Positions 1 through 7,741 of a stretch of DNA of 17,192 nucleotides are shown piece by piece; the stretch's first letter is position 1; every line of letters begins with the position of its first letter. Source of the DNA: Firmicutes bacterium UBA4049 (GTDB lineage Bacteria > Bacillota > Desulfotomaculia > Desulfotomaculales > Nap2-2B); NCBI GenBank assembly GCA_002382755.1, contig DFZT01000087.1, forward strand, positions 1-17,192, written 5' to 3'. The notes under the pieces were generated by a model. It saw only the letters and a program-made list of their open reading frames with translations, was not told the DNA's origin and did no database searches. Position numbers and translations under genes: made by a program.

Positions 1-49
1 TGAACATCTTTCCGGCTTGATGTTTTGAATATATTTTCACTAAAGACAC
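1..49 (-). CDS. Possible start of a further gene of the cluster (partial)
   Basis: A GTG codon at 49-47 is preceded at good spacing by a GGAGGG ribosome binding site (about 59-64 on the plus strand, read as its complement). The frame stays open to the window edge and reads MSLVKIYSKHQAGKMF. Sixteen codons are too few to recognise a family. It lies on the same strand as, and about 150 bases downstream of, the metallophosphoesterase, so it may belong to the same transcription unit. A second GTG lies three codons inside. Confidence 0.4.
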   Translation of the reverse strand, partial: MSLVKIYSKHQAGKMF

Positions 50-196
50 TTTTCACTCCCTCCAATGATTGTTGCCTTAAAGTATCACTATCAGCAGCGT
101 TATCTTTCGGAGAACCTGGCGAACAGTTTTTTCTCTAGCCGGAAATATTCATGCCCCCTTTACATTTCAGACTCCAGGCTTATCCAATCGCCGCCG

Positions 197-1774
197 TTAT
201 TGCAGGATGGCCGGTTTGAAATCAACCGAGTTGGTTAAGTCGTCAACGATATAAACCTCAACTACATCGCCTGGCTGTACGTTAAATCCAGCCCGGGCGG
301 TGTTAACTGCGTCAAAATCAGCCTTGGTAATGTTCGAACTTTGCCGGACCCCGTTCCTGGAATGAACAAAGACAACCGCTTCCAGCCCTTCATGCGCCCT
401 AACCGGCGTAACCCGGGCGCCGAAATATTTAAGGCCGTATACACCGTCGTTTACAGTCATGGCGCTGATACCTTCAGCCGTTTTACCGCTCTGATAAGCC
501 GTATCCGCTATTGGGGCGACTGTGTAAATCGCTCCGCCGGCGTCTGGCTGCTTTTTAAAGATATAGCTGTCTATTTTCTGCCCGCCGGCATCCTTGGCGG
601 TTAAGCTAAAAGTATCTCCATTAATGTCAACGATTTCGTAATTACTGACATTGGCAATCTCTTCGGCTATATAATCGTAATTTGGACCATGATCAGAAAA
701 CTTGTTCCCGGCGTTGCCCATGATATAGACGATGCCCCGGCCGTCAGCCTGAACCTGATTGTTCCTCAGGGGCTTGGTCCGCATATAGACATGCTGATGC
801 CCGTTAAAAACCGCGTCCGCCCGGCCTTGCTCCAGGAGGGGTACCCAGTTTTCCTGAAGAATGGCCGCATGGCCATCCGGCGCCGCCGGATAGGGCGGGT
901 AATGAAGAACAGCAAACTTCCACTGCTTGCGGCTGTTGTCAAGATCATTTCTCAGCCAGGCGCTGACCCTGCCGAAATTAGCGTCGGCGGGAGCGCCGAG
1001 ATAATTGCTGTCCAGTACGACAATATGGCAGTTTCCGTAATCAAAGGAGTAAAATTTTTCTTCCAGCCCTTCCGGCCCGTTCCGGGGCAAGGCAAAAGAA
1101 TTCCAGAACAACGGCGTATCGTCGTGGTTGCCCGCAGCCGGCATCAACGGAATCTGTTTAAAAACAGGAGAAGCGGCGTTAAAAAATTGCTGCCACTCCG
1201 CGCTGCTGCTGTCATCAACCAGGTCCCCGCCCAAAAGGGCAAATTTAGGGCAGGTTTTTTCAGCAGCAGCTGCCTGCAGCATATTTCCCCATTCCTCGTA
1301 ACCTTGCTGGGCATCACCCATATAAATGAAGGAAAAATTATCAGCGGCGCTTGCAGTGGTAAAAGAAGCCGGCTCGCTCCAGGCGCCTTCCCGCCCAACC
1401 CTGTATACGTAGCCGGCGCCGGGCGCCAGTCCCTGCAGGGTCGCTTCATAATGAAAATACCCCGGATAAAGATCGCTCCGGATTGCAAACGCATTTTGCG
1501 CACCGGAAAAATCATCGTTAGCGCCGGCGGCCGGCATGTATTGCGCCTGGTCGCCGATAATATCGTCGCTTGTACGCCAGGCGATAGTCTGAGTGGTCTC
1601 AGGATTTTCTGTCCATGATAGGATAATCTCATCGGGCTGTAGGCTACAGGTATTGTCATCAGCGGCTGCGCACATGCCGGCCATCAGTAAAAAAGCGGCA
1701 ACAGTACTCAACAGGGCCAACAAGCTGAGCATCTTTTGGGATCTTGGCTTACTTTTCCGTTTCACTAATCGCAC
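197..1774 (-). CDS. Exported purple-acid-phosphatase-like metallophosphoesterase
   Basis: A predicted secreted calcineurin-type phosphoesterase of 525 residues. A basic N-terminus and a hydrophobic stretch (about 15-37) form a signal peptide. A fibronectin-like purple acid phosphatase N-terminal domain follows (about 45-140), then the two-metal catalytic domain. All the metal-binding blocks are present: GDAQ at 153-156, GGDLVDD with D184, GNHD at 215-218, H291 in VLHYPPY, and GHQH at 325-328. The C-terminal 110 residues (about 415-525) are an extra domain that I do not recognise. The start is a GTG with AAGGA upstream; another GTG lies three codons in. It is the last clear gene of the minus-strand cluster, 66 bases after the protein with an inactive-looking phosphatase domain. 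By family it hydrolyses phosphate monoesters or diesters outside the cell; the substrate is unknown. Confidence 0.88.
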   Translation of the reverse strand: MRLVKRKSKPRSQKMLSLLALLSTVAAFLLMAGMCAAADDNTCSLQPDEIILSWTENPETTQTIAWRTSDDIIGDQAQYMPAAGANDDFSGAQNAFAIRSDLYPGYFHYEATLQGLAPGAGYVYRVGREGAWSEPASFTTASAADNFSFIYMGDAQQGYEEWGNMLQAAAAEKTCPKFALLGGDLVDDSSSAEWQQFFNAASPVFKQIPLMPAAGNHDDTPLFWNSFALPRNGPEGLEEKFYSFDYGNCHIVVLDSNYLGAPADANFGRVSAWLRNDLDNSRKQWKFAVLHYPPYPAAPDGHAAILQENWVPLLEQGRADAVFNGHQHVYMRTKPLRNNQVQADGRGIVYIMGNAGNKFSDHGPNYDYIAEEIANVSNYEIVDINGDTFSLTAKDAGGQKIDSYIFKKQPDAGGAIYTVAPIADTAYQSGKTAEGISAMTVNDGVYGLKYFGARVTPVRAHEGLEAVVFVHSRNGVRQSSNITKADFDAVNTARAGFNVQPGDVVEVYIVDDLTNSVDFKPAILQ

Positions 1775-1840
1775 TTTGACTTTCCTTTCTCAGTCGGGCA
1801 GTTAACTCTTATTGCGGAAAGGCCGGCAAGTTCTTTATCT

Positions 1841-3325
1841 TTATTGAAATCTCCAGTAAGGCACAAACATATTATCATTGGTAAACTGCCCTTTTCCCCC
1901 GTTTAACCGGCTGGACCGGGTTCCTTGATTTCCGGTGATAATAACCTTGCCCGTCCACTTGTCAATGATTTGTTGGAGATACTTGTCCGCAGCGCTGATT
2001 GTCCGCATTGTCGGTTGGGCCAAATTGCCATAGCGCTGCCCGGCGCTATCAATATCATGAAAACGGAGTACTATCAAATCGTAGCCTTTGTCCAGATTGT
2101 CCATTGCCGTTTGATACAGCTCATCGTCGGAATTGCCGTCAGCGTCTTGATCAGTAACAGAAACCGGCTGTATTTCAGTTTCCAACCGCTTCCGGTCAGC
2201 CTCCAAATAGAGCGTCTTTTTATTTAACCTGTTTGCCTCCGCAAAAATCGACGGCGCTTTCAGCCGCTGGTCATTTGAGGCTAAAATACCATTTTCTCCG
2301 GCTGTTTGTCCTGTTAACAGAGCAGCCAGCCCTACATTGATCTCAAGCGGATATACCCCGGATGCCTTTATAACTTTGCCGCTATTTTTAAGGAACGGCG
2401 CATACCCTTTTGAAGCGGCATAGCGATACTGGTTGTAAGCGAGCCCGTCCAGAGCCGCCACCAGCAGTTTATCACCGCCGTTAAGATAATGCTCTGTGTC
2501 ATAGTAAACATCCATGATACTTGCGGCGGGCGGCCGAACAATTACTCCTTTCACCTTCTCAAGAACCGTACGTGTTTCAGGCTGAAGGCAATTGACATAA
2601 TTGTCCTTTACTTCAAAACAGCTCCGGTTATCCGCCATGCTGCATTCGCCTTTTTCGCCCATTACCAGGAAGGCCTCCCCGTCTTTAACAGGAATTAAAT
2701 CGCTTAATTTAAAAATCCGACACCTTGTAAAAACTTGCGATTCATAATCTTTTCCGTTGTTTTGCACGACTGCTTTCCCCTCCGGGTTGAGGTACTGCTT
2801 TAATGATCCGGTCAAGAGCTTTCCCGGTGTAATTTGAGCCAGATTACTGTCCTGGCTGATAACATTAAATGCGAAATCTCCGGTATCGCCATTTGACACC
2901 ACTACAATTTCAGTAAGGAGTTTGACGTTGCTGTTAACGGGGTGCTTCAGGTTGACGGCTTCCCAGCCATTTTTAGAGGTATAAGCGATAAAACAATCAT
3001 CAATACTGTCCACTTTAACGGCCGAGACAAACCCGTCGGCGCCTACTAAATAAAGTTGACTGATATTGGGCGCAGGATCAGCCTTTTCAATAACGTCCGC
3101 CAGCTTAACCGCCCTGTATCTGGTTCCCTGGAAAGTTATCCGGACCGGTTTGCCAATCCCTTTCAGATCTTGAAGAGTATAGCTGTTGACGACATCACCA
3201 ATCACTTTCAGGGGCGGAATAAAGTGGGAGCTATGGAAGACTAACATGGTTGCTACTCCTATTGCCAGTCCAAGCAAACCCGGGCAGATACCTAACAGCC
3301 AACTTCTTTTAAGCATATTTTCCAT
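1841..3325 (-). CDS. Membrane-anchored protein: molybdopterin-oxidoreductase-like region plus inactive-looking alkaline-phosphatase-like domain
   Basis: A 494-residue protein with one N-terminal membrane segment (about 9-30) and no lipobox. Residues 40-150 have the pattern of oxidoreductase molybdopterin-binding (SUOX-like) domains, including a 'G-x-x-Y-x-x-V-x-L-x-D-V-I' segment. A second, weaker similar unit covers about 173-265. Residues 285-494 match the type I phosphodiesterase/alkaline phosphatase fold: ALDG (D293), LLTGQTAGENGI (335-347), DIDSAGQRYG (424-433), VIITGNQG (461-468) and a C-terminal MFVPY. However, the catalytic blocks are altered: no Thr/Ser at the nucleophile position before LLTG, Gln430 for the His of DxxGH, Asn466-Gln467 for the Asp-His of SDHG, and Lys478 for the usual last His. 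It is therefore probably a binding or scaffold module. A second ATG three codons in has better SD spacing (GGATGG). Confidence 0.75.
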   Translation of the reverse strand: MENMLKRSWLLGICPGLLGLAIGVATMLVFHSSHFIPPLKVIGDVVNSYTLQDLKGIGKPVRITFQGTRYRAVKLADVIEKADPAPNISQLYLVGADGFVSAVKVDSIDDCFIAYTSKNGWEAVNLKHPVNSNVKLLTEIVVVSNGDTGDFAFNVISQDSNLAQITPGKLLTGSLKQYLNPEGKAVVQNNGKDYESQVFTRCRIFKLSDLIPVKDGEAFLVMGEKGECSMADNRSCFEVKDNYVNCLQPETRTVLEKVKGVIVRPPAASIMDVYYDTEHYLNGGDKLLVAALDGLAYNQYRYAASKGYAPFLKNSGKVIKASGVYPLEINVGLAALLTGQTAGENGILASNDQRLKAPSIFAEANRLNKKTLYLEADRKRLETEIQPVSVTDQDADGNSDDELYQTAMDNLDKGYDLIVLRFHDIDSAGQRYGNLAQPTMRTISAADKYLQQIIDKWTGKVIITGNQGTRSSRLNGGKGQFTNDNMFVPYWRFQ

Positions 3326-3369
3326 CCTTCAGCGGCGCTACTTTCATCAATATATATCATATATCCTGT

Positions 3370-4491
3370 TTATGGCTGACTGCGGCCAACTTCTATAGAA
3401 AGCAGATTATCCAGACTGCTTCCGCCGGACACGCCGGAGGAGACGAAGGACAGACACCCCCGGGCATTCTGGTAAATCAAGCCGTTGCCCAGTTCATCCG
3501 TTTTCAATTCAACACTCACGCCGTCAATTCCGGTAAACTTATACCAGACGCTCCCCGCCATGCCTGTTTCCTTGATAATTTGCGATAAAGCGATTCCTTC
3601 CTTATCTTCAAAGGTCTGTTTGGGCAGGCAGGCGATCCCCTCTGTATAGTCGAAGAAAGCTGTCTGACCATAAATAATAAAAAGCAGATCCCGGATATGC
3701 ATACCTTCAGGCAGTTTCGGAGCGATAAATTTGGGCGCTTCTTTGCCGGTTATTTTGAGATAAGACCCCAGGAAGTTTGCCCTGGTCTCGTTTTTCTGCA
3801 GTCCGTCGCCGGCCTTCATCAGGACGTTAGTCACGGCCTGATCGCCGATATCGGCATATTTTGTGACGAGATCCCCGGTTTTAACAGTCTTATCCGTACT
3901 ATCGTAGTATTGATAATCTTCCTGGGGCAGCTGCCCAACAGCTGTCTCCAGGAATACCAGCTTGTTGACCGGTTTCAGGCTGTCCCCCGTCTCAAAATCC
4001 ATTCGAATCATTTCTCTAACCCAGTACATGGACCGCTCACCGGGAATGATTATGCGGACCGGCTGGCAGTCAGCCTCCAGGGGTTTGCCGTCATTGATAT
4101 AGGACAGGATGATTTCACGGTTTGCCAGAATATCACGCGAAACGGCAATTGAATATTTGTCCCTGGCAGTAAAGCGGATGCGGCTGAAATCTTTCTGGCT
4201 TTTCCCGTACTGGCGCAGGAAGGTATCGAGCAGCGGGCCGGTCGCATCGACACTGATTTTTTCTCCGTTGGTCCGCGTAGCCTCGCCATGCCTGGTTACC
4301 GCCTTCAGCTTTCTGAGATCGTCCTGGGTTATTTCAAAATCCTGATCTTTTAAACCGTGTACGAAAATCTTCTCTTTCGAAAAAAGGCTGGAGGCGCCAG
4401 TGGCTGATTCTTGCCTGTCACAGGCGGCCATGATGATCAGCAAGAGCAGGACAATGGGCAGCAGGAACAGCTTTTTTATAATTGTATTCAT
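3370..4491 (-). CDS. Lipoprotein with molybdopterin-oxidoreductase-like domain
   Basis: A 373-residue predicted lipoprotein. The hydrophobic N-terminus ends in a lipobox, IMAAC, with the lipidated Cys at about residue 24. Residues about 45-165 resemble the oxidoreductase molybdopterin-binding fold (PF00174 type): a TGPLLDTFL block, then a GKPL...PVRIIIPGERSMYWVREM block, which closely follows the domain's C-terminal strand. I see no cysteine in the place of the molybdenum ligand. The C-terminal half (about 190-373) may hold a second, more diverged copy (GIALSQIIKETG...). It lies between the small anchored protein and the phosphatase-like protein, all on one strand with gaps of under 50 bases. 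The role is inferred only from context: an extracytoplasmic binding component of the cluster. Confidence 0.72.
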   Translation of the reverse strand: MNTIIKKLFLLPIVLLLLIIMAACDRQESATGASSLFSKEKIFVHGLKDQDFEITQDDLRKLKAVTRHGEATRTNGEKISVDATGPLLDTFLRQYGKSQKDFSRIRFTARDKYSIAVSRDILANREIILSYINDGKPLEADCQPVRIIIPGERSMYWVREMIRMDFETGDSLKPVNKLVFLETAVGQLPQEDYQYYDSTDKTVKTGDLVTKYADIGDQAVTNVLMKAGDGLQKNETRANFLGSYLKITGKEAPKFIAPKLPEGMHIRDLLFIIYGQTAFFDYTEGIACLPKQTFEDKEGIALSQIIKETGMAGSVWYKFTGIDGVSVELKTDELGNGLIYQNARGCLSFVSSGVSGGSSLDNLLSIEVGRSQP

Positions 4492-4527
4492 AAGTTAACT
4501 AGCCCCTTCCATCAGCTCTTTTTTCAT

Positions 4528-5064
4528 CTACTGTAATTCCAGGCTTACCAGCCAATATGTAAAGCGCTGCCCAAACTCGTCGTTGCAGATGATGACTTTC
4601 ATGCTTCCATCCCCGCCTGCTTTTGTCTTTAACGGTTTACCGTAATCGGCATAGACGATATACACATTATCCGGCTGCAGAACTTCGTCCATAGACATAC
4701 CGGAGGTATAATTATCTACGCCTTTAGAGACAATCTTTTTATGTTTTTGAGTCAGCGCCGGGTCGATACTGTTTAATACGGTCAGGAGAGGAACACCGGT
4801 AAAATCGTGTACGGTATTGCCACGGGTTGAATGAATCGTCATTCTCTTATCTACCGTTGGCAGTTTCCGGAGATCGGCAACTGTAAAACTGCCCAATACC
4901 GTATCGCCGGCTTTAATTACCAGCGCTCCTTCTTTGAGTCCGCTGCTTTTTCCCCGTTCCAGAAGCGAAAGGAAGGCAACTATCAGGACAAGCAGCATGA
5001 TACAAAACACTAGTATCTTTTTAGAACTAATACTGTTGCTTTTCACGGCGTTTGCTTCGTCCAT
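4528..5064 (-). CDS. Small membrane-anchored protein with molybdopterin-oxidoreductase-like domain
   Basis: About 178 residues from the ATG at 5064: a short cytoplasmic tail, one membrane segment (about 16-35) and an outside domain. The domain shows the short SUOX-like signature also seen in the neighbours: VADLRKLP, then FTGVPLLTVLNSID, DNVYIVYADYGKPL and a closing FTYWLVSLEL. The molybdenum-ligand cysteine and arginine-rich cofactor contacts of true sulfite oxidases are not apparent. I chose ATG 5064 because a GAGGCGG site lies upstream of it. The frame is open to an ATG at 5121, but that codon has no ribosome site and would overlap the preceding SLH gene by 26 bases. It sits 31 bases after the SLH gene and 36 before the lipoprotein gene, so co-transcription is likely. 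Confidence 0.72.
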   Translation of the reverse strand: MDEANAVKSNSISSKKILVFCIMLLVLIVAFLSLLERGKSSGLKEGALVIKAGDTVLGSFTVADLRKLPTVDKRMTIHSTRGNTVHDFTGVPLLTVLNSIDPALTQKHKKIVSKGVDNYTSGMSMDEVLQPDNVYIVYADYGKPLKTKAGGDGSMKVIICNDEFGQRFTYWLVSLELQ

Positions 5065-5095
5065 CTCAACTGCCGCCTCTAATAAATATTTATTA

Positions 5096-6703
5096 CTAGC
5101 TAGGCTTGCCGCCCGTCGCATTCAAGATAACTGCAACAGTCTCTGCTCTGGTGGCATTACCACGGGGTCGAATGGTATTGTCAGGATAGCCATTCATGAT
5201 TTTGTTCCGGGTTGCTGTTGCAATGGCTTCCCTGGCCCAATCAGAAATATTTGCATTATCGGCATAATCAGTTTCTTCCGTCACTGTGTTAAGTTTCACG
5301 GCTTTAACAATCATCGCCGCCATCTGCTCACGGGTGATCAAATCATCAGGGCCGAAGGTGGTCTCATCATAGCCGCTGACTATACCGTGAAACGCCGCCG
5401 TGGCAATACTCTCTTTTGCCCAGTGATTGGCGGTGTCGGCAAACGCTTTGCCGCCCTCAGGCGCAAGCTTGAAAGCTTTTACCAGCACGGTGACAAATTC
5501 ACCTCTGGTGATAAATTTATCGGGTTTGAAGCTTCCATCCGGGTAACCGCCGACAGCGCCGAGGGCTGCCAGTTTTTTAATGCTGCTTTCCGCCCAGTGT
5601 CCGGCAATGTCGTTCAGTCCTGTTATCCCATTTAACGCGCCTTCAGGGATGTTAACTTGAGCGTCGCTGCCAGGAACGGTTGTTGCTGTTGCTGGGTTCA
5701 CCGTCACGGCGCAGGCGGCGGTTTTGCCTCCGTCTATCGTAGTCACGGTAATATCGGCGGAACCGGGAGCAACAGCCGTCACCAGGCCGGCGTCGCTGAC
5801 TGTGGCCACCGCGTCGTTGCTTGACTTCCAGGTTGCAGCCTTATTGGAAGCGCTTTCCGGGACGACAGTCGCAGTCAGTTGGCTGGTGGAACCGACATTG
5901 AGGACATCGGCGGATTTGTCGAGAGAAACGCCGGAAACAGAAACTATGGGTGTGGAGCCGCCGGAAGCGGAACCACCGTTGGAAGGCGAAGCTCCTATCA
6001 GTGTCACGTCGATCTGATAAATCCACTTGATTGAATACGGAGCGGTTATTTCGGCAGGATCATTATAGGGCTGGCCAATGGCAAGCCTATACTTTGTAGA
6101 ATCGTCTTGCGTGCTGAAGTCCGGCTCCATAGCCCCCCGTACCCAATTATCCGATACGCAGATCATCGGGTAAACCTGAATGGCGTCTTCCACAGCTTTG
6201 TAAGTAAAATCCGTAACGCTGTCCTCTGATAAAAAATTACAGGTATTCGAGTTCCAATATTTCATTTCATTTGGGTAATAAAATCGGGGCAAGTACAGGA
6301 AGGACTTGTCTAATGTCTTGTATGGCCTATTCGGAACATCGGTTGTATAAAACGCAAATGAATTTATTTTATCAAAATCAATGCCGGCTTCCGATAGAAG
6401 GTCAGTCAGCAATATTCCCGTCACCGCATCCATACATGGCGACGGCATACTATCCATGAAAGAATATTCCCGTTGAAACGCGCCGGCGAAGTCGTTGTCC
6501 GTAAAAACTTTCATCTCAGTGAAAGCTCCGTCTGAATAGCCGGCCCTGATTGTGAGAGATGCCGCCGCCTCGCTTTCGCTAAAGGGATCTGCGGCGGCTG
6601 TGCCTGGCTGCGCAACCCACAAAAAGCCAAGCAGCATAAATATCATCCAGCAAGTAACAATCTTCCGCATCATACTTTTGGTTCTGGATTCCAGCAACTT
6701 CAT
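5096..6703 (-). CDS. S-layer protein: molybdopterin-oxidoreductase-like domain, Ig-like domain, three SLH domains
   Basis: A 535-residue exported protein. The signal peptide covers about 10-38. Residues 48-238 form an N-terminal domain shared with the protein at 7742-8986: both have an MPS-x-C-x-D...G-x-x-L-T-D-L-L-x-x-x-G-I-D block (Cys90 here), FYYPNEMKYW, and SDNW. Residues 253-336 are a bacterial Ig-like group 2 domain (typical endings TVSDAGLVTAVAPGSADITV). Three S-layer homology motifs follow at about 363-412, 420-470 and 479-530, each with the aromatic-Ala-x-x-x-I and GYPDGSF/GYDETTF/GYPDNTI turns. SLH domains bind pyruvylated secondary cell-wall polymers (family knowledge), so this protein should sit on the cell wall while its paralogue sits on the membrane. 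The start ATG is preceded by GAAGGGGA. About 100 bases separate it from the DUF2149 gene. Confidence 0.9.
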   Translation of the reverse strand: MKLLESRTKSMMRKIVTCWMIFMLLGFLWVAQPGTAAADPFSESEAAASLTIRAGYSDGAFTEMKVFTDNDFAGAFQREYSFMDSMPSPCMDAVTGILLTDLLSEAGIDFDKINSFAFYTTDVPNRPYKTLDKSFLYLPRFYYPNEMKYWNSNTCNFLSEDSVTDFTYKAVEDAIQVYPMICVSDNWVRGAMEPDFSTQDDSTKYRLAIGQPYNDPAEITAPYSIKWIYQIDVTLIGASPSNGGSASGGSTPIVSVSGVSLDKSADVLNVGSTSQLTATVVPESASNKAATWKSSNDAVATVSDAGLVTAVAPGSADITVTTIDGGKTAACAVTVNPATATTVPGSDAQVNIPEGALNGITGLNDIAGHWAESSIKKLAALGAVGGYPDGSFKPDKFITRGEFVTVLVKAFKLAPEGGKAFADTANHWAKESIATAAFHGIVSGYDETTFGPDDLITREQMAAMIVKAVKLNTVTEETDYADNANISDWAREAIATATRNKIMNGYPDNTIRPRGNATRAETVAVILNATGGKPS

Positions 6704-6806
6704 TCCCCTTCTTCTTCAGTATTGCCAGCTTGATCTACGATAAAGCTTGGCAGCATCATAGCGCCTTGCATCTGACAAACACACGCTCAACAATCCAGGT
6801 TCCGTA

Positions 6807-7109
6807 TTATTTGTTAATTAGCATGAATAACCGTCCCGTAGCCGGGTCTTTATAAACCGTGCCCATTTTTTCATAAAGCTTTGTTTCTTTTAAATTGTTT
6901 TGTATATTCGGGTCCTGGGTCACCTCCTGACCGCGATTAAGATTGACGCTCTCTTTTGCGTAATCCAGATCAACATTCCAGTGGATAACCAGTGCGAGCA
7001 TCAACCCGCAGGCAAATACAAGCATGGCGTCTACAATGTTGATGGCGCCTTCAAGAGGATTGATCTCTTCGGATATTCTGCGGCTTCTATTCCGCAATCC
7101 CCCGTTCAC
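6807..7109 (-). CDS. DUF2149 family protein, ExbD-like partner of the channel protein
   Basis: About 100 residues with one membrane segment near the N-terminus. The segment INPLEGAINIVDAMLVFACG follows the ExbD/TolR pattern, in which an 'I/V-D-x-M-L-V' motif carries the proton-pathway aspartate. The rest is a short extracytoplasmic tail ending in DPATGRLFMLINK. I recognise it as DUF2149 from the NPLEG...NIVDAMLVF pattern. The gene overlaps the end of the ExbB-like gene, a sign of translational coupling. I prefer the GTG start at 7109, which has GGGGG nine bases upstream, over the TTG at 7115. Known DUF2149 genes often lie beside MotA/TolQ/ExbB genes in methanogens and anaerobes (from memory), as here. 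Direct function is unknown. Confidence 0.8.
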   Translation of the reverse strand: MNGGLRNRSRRISEEINPLEGAINIVDAMLVFACGLMLALVIHWNVDLDYAKESVNLNRGQEVTQDPNIQNNLKETKLYEKMGTVYKDPATGRLFMLINK

Positions 7110-7740
7110 GTGCAAACACCCCCAGCAAGCTTTCCATTAATGCCTCAAGAGAACTCAAATAATCTTCATACCATCTTTTCCGCAATTTTGAGATAACAAA
7201 GGCGACACCGGCGGCTGCCAGTCCGGATACTGTTGCGTCAAAAGCAGTAAGCAGGGAATCGGCCAGTGTTTTGGTATCACCCTGCCCAAGAGCAATCAGT
7301 CCCGGCCCAAGTGGAATCAAAGTGGCCATCAATCCAAACATCGGACCCAGACGAGCCACTATGTCAGTCCTGGAGGTTATCTTCGCATAATGCAGTTCCT
7401 CACTGACAAGCAGCCGGCGCGCCAGTGCCTGCAGGGAATCTGCCGGCAAATTACTGTTTGTGGTTAACTCGCCAAGAGCAGCTTTTTGGCGTTTAAAAAG
7501 GCGGCTGTCTGCAATAACATCCATGATTTCCTGTTCATTTTTACCCTGAAAGGCATTAACCAGTTCCGGCACATTCACCTTCGCCCTGCGCCGTTCTGTA
7601 AGAGCCTCCGCCAGCAGGCCGCCCGACTCGACGACTACCAAAGCCATAAACAACATCAAAATAATTATTACAGGAATTAGTAAACCAGTTGAAATATTGT
7701 GCATCGAATCTCTGAGCGACGCCGAAATAGATTCTGCCAA
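7087..7740 (-). CDS. MotA/TolQ/ExbB-type proton channel protein
   Basis: A 217-residue protein with three membrane segments: about 18-38, 131-152 and 167-185. The family signature is clear: LGPMFGLMATLIPLGPGLIALGQGD followed by FDATVSGLAAAGVAFVISKL, which holds the conserved threonine of the third helix. A cytoplasmic domain (about 45-125) separates helices 1 and 2, as in ExbB. Family members form ion-conducting pentamers around an ExbD-type dimer and turn proton flow into movement of an envelope partner. Here the natural partner is the overlapping DUF2149 gene. The start is a TTG with a strong GGGAGG site seven bases upstream. It begins one base after the stop codon of the preceding secreted protein, so the three genes are tightly coupled. 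No TonB or outer-membrane receptor is seen in the window. Confidence 0.9.
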   Translation of the reverse strand: MAESISASLRDSMHNISTGLLIPVIIILMLFMALVVVESGGLLAEALTERRRAKVNVPELVNAFQGKNEQEIMDVIADSRLFKRQKAALGELTTNSNLPADSLQALARRLLVSEELHYAKITSRTDIVARLGPMFGLMATLIPLGPGLIALGQGDTKTLADSLLTAFDATVSGLAAAGVAFVISKLRKRWYEDYLSSLEALMESLLGVFARERGIAE

Positions 7741-7741
7741 C

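Noticed and set aside
689..1618. Plus-strand open frame of 309 codons
   Set aside because: Lies wholly opposite the metallophosphoesterase, whose frame carries all family motifs; the plus-strand product has no recognisable domain.
4934..5635. Plus-strand open frame of 233 codons
   Set aside because: Antisense to the third SLH domain and the small anchored protein; composition is that of a reverse frame.
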